DNA of 17,856 nucleotides, from contig JAVBKP010000143.1 in the NCBI GenBank assembly GCA_031553975.1, positions 1-17,856 on the forward strand, read 5' to 3'. The notes beneath the pieces were generated by a model. It had not been told where the DNA came from. It was given only the letters and a program-made list of their open reading frames with translations, and made no database searches. Of the stretch, positions 12,921-17,856 are shown piece by piece. The translations under genes were made by a program, and so were the position numbers. Within the stretch, counting starts at the first letter, position 1; every line of letters begins with the position of its first letter. The DNA comes from JAVBKP01 sp031553975. GTDB taxonomy: Bacteria > Bacillota > Clostridia > Peptostreptococcales > Anaerovoracaceae.

Positions 12921-15265
12921 TTTTTCTCCACCGCCACTTTGGCCTTGCTCTTATCTTTCACTAACGCATGAACTAGTACCTGGTCTATTCCTTCTACCAA
13001 AACGAATTCAAGCTCTTTTTTGACATTGTCCGGTATTTCATCTAAATCCCTCTCATTTTCCATGGGAAGTAGAATTTTTTTAATACCTGCTCGATGAGCA
13101 GCGAGGACTTTTTCTTTAATGCCTCCTACTGGTAGCACTTTGCCTCTTAGTGTAATCTCACCAGTCATGGCAACATCGTTTCGCACTGGCACTTTTGTTA
13201 GGGCAGATACTACGGATGTACACATAGTCACACCTGCAGATGGTCCGTCTTTTGGCGTTGCGCCTTCTGGTATGTGAATGTGCATATCACTTTTTTTATA
13301 AAAGGGCTGCTCTATTCCTAACTCCTTGGCATTGGCTCTAATATAGCTAATGCCTGCCTTAGCAGACTCTTGCATTACTTCACCTAACTGACCGGTCAGC
13401 AAAACTTTCCCTGTGCCCTCCATGATAGTGGTCTCAATACTTAATGTATCTCCGCCCACAGCAGTCCATGCCATACCAGTCACCACACCAATCTCATTGT
13501 CGCTGTTCACTTTATCATACCTAAACTTTTTCTTGCCTAGATATTCTTCTAGCTTGCCAGGTGTAATCTTAATTTGCGCTCTTTTTTTCTCAGCAACTTT
13601 CCTAGCCACTTTACGGCAAATCTTTGCTATTTCCCGCTCTAGACTACGAACACCAGATTCTCTCGTATAATAGTTAATTATATCACGAATTGCCTCTTCT
13701 GATATGACAATATCTTTTTCAGTGAGTCCATGCTCTTTTAATTTTTTGCTCACCAAATATTTCTGTGCTATGTTTAGCTTTTCTTCCTCTGTATATCCCG
13801 AAACAGGTATTATTTCCATTCTGTCGAGCAAAGGCCTTGGAATGGTTTCAGTGGAATTTGCTGTGGTGATGAACATGACTTTAGACAAGTCAAAAGGCAC
13901 TTCTAAGTAGTGATCCATAAACTCTTTGTTTTGCTCAGGGTCAAGAACCTCAAGCAACGCGGAAGCAGGATCTCCTCTAAAGTCATTCCCAAGTTTATCT
14001 ATTTCATCAAACAAGAAAACAGGATTCATGGACTCGGACTCTTTGATCGCACTCATAATCCGCCCTGGGATAGCGCCTACATAAGTCCTCCTATGCCCTC
14101 GTATTTCTGCTTCATCTCTAACCCCGCCCAAGGACATTCTAGCAAATGCTCTATTTAGGGATTTGGCTATGGATTTGGCTATAGATGTCTTGCCTACACC
14201 AGGAGGGCCTACCAAACAAATAATAGAGCCTTTCATATCAGCATCCGAAAGCTTCATCACAGCCATATATTCAAGCACGCGTTCCTTTACCTTTTCAAGC
14301 CCATAATGATCTTCGTTGAGGATTTTTTCTGCTGCTTTTATATCTACTTCTTCTTTAGATTTCTTACCCCAAGGCAGCTCGAGTACCCACTCTACATAGG
14401 TTCTTACCACACTAGTCTCAGATGAATATGGCCCCATTTTTTCTAGTCGCCCGATTTCTTTTTCTATTTTTTTCGTAACCCTTGGTGAAAGCTTTAATTT
14501 TTTTAATTTTTTATAATATCCTTGAATCTCTTTTTCATCTTCGTCATCTTCACCAAGTTCTTCTTGAATGACTCTAATCTGTTCTTTCAGATAGTACTCT
14601 TTCTGATGTTTGTTAATTTCTTGTCTAACTTTATTGTCTATGTCCTTTTCTAGCTTAAGTATCTCAATCTCCTTCGCTAGCACTTTCGTCACATAGGTTA
14701 GCCTCTTGTCATAGTCAATGATCTCCAAAGCCTTTTGTCTCACTTCTGCTCTAACATCTAGCTGGGATATGATAAAATCTGCTATACGTCCTGGCAAATC
14801 CATAAAGGATAGGCTTCCTATAAGCTCTCTTGGTATATTTCCACTAGCAGATGCATATTTTTCAAATTTAGAAATCGCCTTTCTGGCTAGGGCATCTGTC
14901 TTTGTGGATAGTGTCAATATGTCTGGTTCTTCCATTTCTTCTACTTCACACTTAAAATAGGGGTGTTCTTGCAAGACAGATTTTGCCTGTCCTCTGCTAA
15001 CGCCCTCTACTAGCACTCGTATAGCCTCTCCTGGGAGTTTTAACATCTGCTTTACCCTAGCTATTGTCCCCACTTCATAAAAATCCTTGGCCGTGGGCAG
15101 GTCTGTATCAGAGTTCTTTTGGGTAACAAGAAAAACTAGCTGGTTGTCCATCATAGCCTCTTCGAGTGCGTTGATAGACCGCTCTCTTCCTACATCAAAA
15201 TGTAACACTGTATATGGAAAAACTGTAACACCTCTTAGAGGTATGGTTGGTAATTGCTTCATCAC
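12917..15265 (-). CDS. lon: ATP-dependent protease Lon (LonA)
   Basis: LonA protease of 782 residues, full length. The N-terminal substrate-binding domain (about 1-200) and a coiled-coil middle region are followed by the AAA+ module: Walker A GPPGVGKT at 353-360, Walker B VFLFDEID near 416-423. The C-terminal protease domain carries Ser676 in PKDGPSAG and Lys719 in GGIKEKV, the Ser-Lys dyad. It degrades misfolded and selected regulatory proteins. The GTG at 15265 is chosen because AAGGA lies eight bases before it; ATG at 15262 is the alternative. A hairpin with T run lies 14 bases upstream of the start, within the leader or at the end of the clpX transcript. First gene of lon-engB-ykvA-hpt. 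Confidence 0.96.
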   Translation of the reverse strand: MMKQLPTIPLRGVTVFPYTVLHFDVGRERSINALEEAMMDNQLVFLVTQKNSDTDLPTAKDFYEVGTIARVKQMLKLPGEAIRVLVEGVSRGQAKSVLQEHPYFKCEVEEMEEPDILTLSTKTDALARKAISKFEKYASASGNIPRELIGSLSFMDLPGRIADFIISQLDVRAEVRQKALEIIDYDKRLTYVTKVLAKEIEILKLEKDIDNKVRQEINKHQKEYYLKEQIRVIQEELGEDDEDEKEIQGYYKKLKKLKLSPRVTKKIEKEIGRLEKMGPYSSETSVVRTYVEWVLELPWGKKSKEEVDIKAAEKILNEDHYGLEKVKERVLEYMAVMKLSDADMKGSIICLVGPPGVGKTSIAKSIAKSLNRAFARMSLGGVRDEAEIRGHRRTYVGAIPGRIMSAIKESESMNPVFLFDEIDKLGNDFRGDPASALLEVLDPEQNKEFMDHYLEVPFDLSKVMFITTANSTETIPRPLLDRMEIIPVSGYTEEEKLNIAQKYLVSKKLKEHGLTEKDIVISEEAIRDIINYYTRESGVRSLEREIAKICRKVARKVAEKKRAQIKITPGKLEEYLGKKKFRYDKVNSDNEIGVVTGMAWTAVGGDTLSIETTIMEGTGKVLLTGQLGEVMQESAKAGISYIRANAKELGIEQPFYKKSDMHIHIPEGATPKDGPSAGVTMCTSVVSALTKVPVRNDVAMTGEITLRGKVLPVGGIKEKVLAAHRAGIKKILLPMENERDLDEIPDNVKKELEFVLVEGIDQVLVHALVKDKSKAKVAVEKK

Positions 15266-15279
15266 TTTATACTTCCTTG

Positions 15280-15316
15280 AAAAAAGGGACTTAAGCCTAA
15301 ATGGCTAAGCCCTTTT
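15280..15316 (-). terminator. Hairpin with T run between clpX and lon
   Basis: On the minus strand AAAAGGG plus CTTAGCC pairs with GGCTTAAG plus CCCTTTT (two small bulges, five-base loop), followed by six T (15285-15280). This looks like an intrinsic terminator for tig-clpP-clpX. Because it ends 14 bases before the lon start, it must otherwise sit in the lon 5' leader. Confidence 0.7.
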
Positions 15317-15321
15317 AATTA

Positions 15322-15345
15322 TTATGAACACATTTGTGTGAATAA
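15322..15345. promoter_or_regulatory. Imperfect palindrome over a possible lon promoter
   Basis: TTAT-GA-ACACA-TT-TGTGT-GA-ATAA: 18 of 24 positions are symmetric. A weak minus-strand promoter, TTGTTA then 16 bases then CATAAT (-35 near 15349-15344, -10 near 15327-15322), overlaps it. It matches neither CIRCE (HrcA) nor the CtsR heptad repeat. No regulator can be named. Confidence 0.35.
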
Positions 15346-15383
15346 CAATGAATGCTTCCTTTTGTATAGAATCAATCCATTCA

Positions 15384-16661
15384 TTATATTGCGTCTTTTT
15401 CGTCTAACATGTACTGGGTGTCAGTGATAATCTTAGGTGGTACATTGTTTTCAACGGTGTCTTTTGTTATGACACATTTTGTCACATCATCTCTAGATGG
15501 AATTTCATACATAATGTCTGTCATTATTCCTTCTAGAATACTACGAAGTCCCCTTGCTCCCGTCTTTCGCTCTATGGCCTTAGTGGCTACTAGCTCAAGT
15601 GCATCTTGTTCTATTTCTAACTCTACTTCATCTAGCTCAAATAGTTTTTTGTACTGCTTGACAATGGCATTTTTAGGTTCTTGTAATATTCTTACAAGGG
15701 CTTCTTGATCTAACTCCTCTAATGCTACTAGCACTGGTAGTCTTCCAATAAACTCTGGAATCAAGCCATACTTTAATAAATCGCCTGATTGCACTTCCTT
15801 CAAAATATCTTTGTCGTCCTTTTTCATGTTTTTCTTAATAGTAGAGTTAAAGCCTATAGTCTTTTCCCCTAATCTTCGTTGAATTACCTTTTCCATACCA
15901 TCAAAAGCGCCTCCACAAATGAATAAAACATTGGTGGTATCAAATTGTAAAAACTCCTGATGTGGATGCTTACGGCCTCCCTGTGGTGGCACGTTGGCTA
16001 CGGTTCCTTCTAGGATTTTTAGCAAAGCCTGCTGTACACCTTCACCACTTACATCTCTTGTAATAGAAGGATTGTCTGATTTTCTGGAAATTTTATCTAT
16101 TTCATCTACATAGATAATGCCTGTTTGGGCTCTTTCTATATCTCCATCTGCTGCCTGAATAAGCTTTAATAAGATATTCTCTACGTCTTCACCCACATAG
16201 CCTGCTTCGGTTAGTGCGGTGGCATCTGCAATAGCAAAAGGGACATCTAGTATCTTTGCCAAAGTCTGTGCCAGCAAAGTTTTACCTGAACCAGTAGGTC
16301 CTATCATGGCAATATTGCTCTTTTGAATCTCTACGCCATCATTGTCACCTTTGCTTGCACTTGTCAATATGCGCTTGTAGTGGTTGTATACAGCCACAGC
16401 CAATGCTTTTTTTGCATCTTCTTGACCGATTACATACTCATCTAGTATTTTAGTTATTTCTTTTGGCTTTGGTATTTCGCCATCAATCATAGCACCTTTA
16501 TTAGAAGGAGATTTTATCTCTTCCCTCAAAATGCTATCGCAAAGCTCAATACACTCGTCGCAGATATAAACACCAGGACCAGCCACTAGACGCTTAACCT
16601 GATCTTGGGATTTTCCACAAAAAGAGCATTTTAACTGTTTTTTATCATCGAACTTGGTCAT
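15384..16661 (-). CDS. clpX: ClpX, ATPase subunit of ClpXP protease
   Basis: AAA+ unfoldase of 425 residues, standard length. The N-terminal C4 zinc finger has Cys12, Cys15, Cys34 and Cys37. Walker A GPTGSGKT is at 121-128, the pore-1 loop GYVG at 154-157, Walker B IIYVDEID at 182-189, the RKH loop at 230-232, and the IGF loop that docks onto ClpP at 269-271. All features of an active ClpP-binding unfoldase are present. The ATG follows an AGGGGGAG ribosome binding site, 30 bases after clpP, with no terminator between them, so clpP and clpX are probably co-transcribed. Confidence 0.97.
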   Translation of the reverse strand: MTKFDDKKQLKCSFCGKSQDQVKRLVAGPGVYICDECIELCDSILREEIKSPSNKGAMIDGEIPKPKEITKILDEYVIGQEDAKKALAVAVYNHYKRILTSASKGDNDGVEIQKSNIAMIGPTGSGKTLLAQTLAKILDVPFAIADATALTEAGYVGEDVENILLKLIQAADGDIERAQTGIIYVDEIDKISRKSDNPSITRDVSGEGVQQALLKILEGTVANVPPQGGRKHPHQEFLQFDTTNVLFICGGAFDGMEKVIQRRLGEKTIGFNSTIKKNMKKDDKDILKEVQSGDLLKYGLIPEFIGRLPVLVALEELDQEALVRILQEPKNAIVKQYKKLFELDEVELEIEQDALELVATKAIERKTGARGLRSILEGIMTDIMYEIPSRDDVTKCVITKDTVENNVPPKIITDTQYMLDEKDAI

Positions 16662-16691
16662 TACTCCCCCTATTGCCCATTATTTCTTTAC

Positions 16692-17279
16692 TTAATTTTT
16701 TCTTGACTTGATTACTTTATCGATCAGTCCATACTCTACGGCCTCATCAGCAATCATAAAATTGTCTCTATCTGTATCCTTGGCTACTTGTTCAATTGGT
16801 TTTCCAGTATTTTCGCTGAGAATTTTGTTTAATCTTTCTCTCATCTTCAAGATATGCTCTGCATGAATTCTTATGTCTTCTGCCTGTCCTCTCGTTCCGC
16901 CAAGGGGTTGGTGAATCATAATCTCTGCATTAGGCAGTGCAAATCGCTTGCCCTTAGCACCTGCCGATAGTAAGAATGCACCCATGCTAGCCGCCATACC
17001 GATACAAATCGTGGATACATCAGGTTTAATATATTGCATGGTGTCATAAATAGCCATTCCTGCTGTAATAACACCACCGGGGCTATTGATATAAAAACTA
17101 ATGTCTTTATCAGGGTCCTCAGATTCTAAGAAGAGCAATTGGGCTACAACCAAGCTAGCTGTATGCTCATTTACCTCTTCTCCCAAAAATATAATTCTAT
17201 CTTTTAGAAGTCTTGAATATATGTCGTATGAACGCTCACCTCTATTGGTTTGCTCGACAACCATTGGAATAAGTGACAT
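16692..17279 (-). CDS. clpP: ClpP serine protease subunit
   Basis: Proteolytic subunit of 195 residues. The catalytic triad is Ser98 (GMAASMGA), His123 (MIHQPLGG) and Asp172 (DTDRDNFM). The start MSLIPMVVEQTNRGERSYDIYSRLLKDRI is the conserved ClpP N terminus, including a propeptide-like Met-Ser-Leu. The tetradecamer degrades substrates unfolded by ClpX, encoded next. The ribosome binding site AAGGAG overlaps the tig stop region; the gap to tig is 11 bases. Confidence 0.97.
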   Translation of the reverse strand: MSLIPMVVEQTNRGERSYDIYSRLLKDRIIFLGEEVNEHTASLVVAQLLFLESEDPDKDISFYINSPGGVITAGMAIYDTMQYIKPDVSTICIGMAASMGAFLLSAGAKGKRFALPNAEIMIHQPLGGTRGQAEDIRIHAEHILKMRERLNKILSENTGKPIEQVAKDTDRDNFMIADEAVEYGLIDKVIKSRKN

Positions 17280-17290
17280 GGTCCATCTCC

Positions 17291-17856
17291 TTACTTGTCT
17301 TTTTTGGCAGTTGACTTTTTCGCAACTGGCTTTTCAGCCTTTTCCTTTGCTGGCTTGTCATCTGCTTGCTCTGCTGTTTTCTTTGGCTTCTCTTCTTTAT
17401 CTGCTTTTTCAATCTTAGCATTCTCAGCAATAAAATCTATGGTCTTGCGAAGGCGTATATCCTGCAATAACATTTGATAATTCTCGCCAACAAAAGATTT
17501 TTTAACCTTGTCTAGCTCCATTTTATACATATCAGCCATTTCTTTTAGCTCAGATTGAATCTCTTCTTCAGTGGCTTCAATCTTTTCAGTTTTTGCGATG
17601 GCCTCAAGAATAAGTCTTGCCTTTACCTTTTTCTCTGCATCAGGTTTTAACTCAGCACGGATACCATCCACACTTTTACCTGTGAATTTGGCATACATCT
17701 CTAGATCCATACCTTGGTATCTTAACTGTTGTCCGAACTCATCTAGCATGTCTTCCACTTGATCTGCTACCATTATTGGCGGAATATCTACCTCAGTAGC
17801 ATCGTAAATCACATCTAAAATAGCGTTCTTTTGCTCATATTCTGCCTTTTCTAAAG
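17291..17856 (-). CDS. tig: Trigger factor, C-terminal part (cut by window edge)
   Basis: The reading frame is open to the right edge: 188 codons plus two bases, with no start inside. The internal GTG at 17812 is not the start, since family-like sequence (LEKAEYEQKNAILDV) continues upstream of it. The visible part is the trigger factor C-terminal chaperone domain: VDIPPIMVADQVEDMLDEF, LRYQGMDLEMY and the helical arm. Trigger factor is the ribosome-bound chaperone acting on nascent chains. The peptidyl-prolyl isomerase and ribosome-binding domains lie outside the window. The last roughly 38 residues are a low-complexity Lys/Ala/Glu tail (KADKEEKPKK, then several KPxAK-like units). First visible gene of tig-clpP-clpX. 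Confidence 0.93.
   Translation of the reverse strand, partial: LEKAEYEQKNAILDVIYDATEVDIPPIMVADQVEDMLDEFGQQLRYQGMDLEMYAKFTGKSVDGIRAELKPDAEKKVKARLILEAIAKTEKIEATEEEIQSELKEMADMYKMELDKVKKSFVGENYQMLLQDIRLRKTIDFIAENAKIEKADKEEKPKKTAEQADDKPAKEKAEKPVAKKSTAKKDK

Noticed and set aside
15347..15385. Inverted repeat AATGAATG/CATTCATT as a clpX terminator
   Set aside because: The stem is eight A/T-rich pairs with a loop of more than 20 bases and no T run; the hairpin at 15280-15316 is much better.

Overview
This window is chromosomal DNA of a low-GC Gram-positive anaerobe, most likely a member of the Clostridia (Firmicutes). The evidence is A/T-rich codon use, strong AGGAGG-type ribosome binding sites, sigma-A-like promoters, the tig-clpP-clpX-lon-ysxC(engB) order typical of Firmicutes, and PduL-type phosphotransacylase next to deoxyribose-phosphate aldolase. 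I cannot name a genus from sequence alone.

Positions 1-3853 (+ strand) are the end of a surface-polysaccharide locus. It holds a Wzx/MATE-like flippase, a small membrane-anchored DUF4330-type protein with its own near-consensus promoter, and a Wzy/O-antigen-ligase-type protein. The run closes with an intrinsic terminator that lies inside the 3' end of the convergent gene.

Positions 3845-7685 (- strand) form a three-gene operon transcribed from the right: a long-chain acyl-CoA synthetase, an S66 (LD-carboxypeptidase-like) peptidase and an M20 amidohydrolase. A divergent intergenic region leads into deoD (+ strand, purine nucleoside phosphorylase), which ends in a terminator facing the convergent uracil permease uraA.

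Positions 8671-11375 (- strand) hold uraA, deoC and pduL. With deoD they form a nucleoside-salvage neighbourhood: DeoD gives free base and (deoxy)ribose-1-phosphate, DeoC splits deoxyribose-5-phosphate to glyceraldehyde-3-phosphate and acetaldehyde, and PduL could convert the acetyl-CoA derived from that acetaldehyde to acetyl phosphate. A strong promoter precedes pduL-deoC.

Positions 11451-15265 (- strand) hold lon, engB/ysxC, a ykvA-like DUF1232 gene and hpt, tightly packed. Positions 15384-17856 (- strand) hold clpX, clpP and the 3' part of tig, the core proteostasis cluster.

The most notable non-genic signal is a dispersed family of short repeats with core GGGGACGGTTCTAAATT. There are two direct half-copies at the left edge, a composite nested hairpin after the flippase gene, a complete hairpin between deoD and uraA, and one half-copy inside the S66 peptidase reading frame, where it encodes Leu-Gly-Thr-Val-Leu-Ile in frame. 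No complete mobile element, CRISPR array, tRNA or rRNA was seen, and no intergenic stretch exceeds 300 bases.
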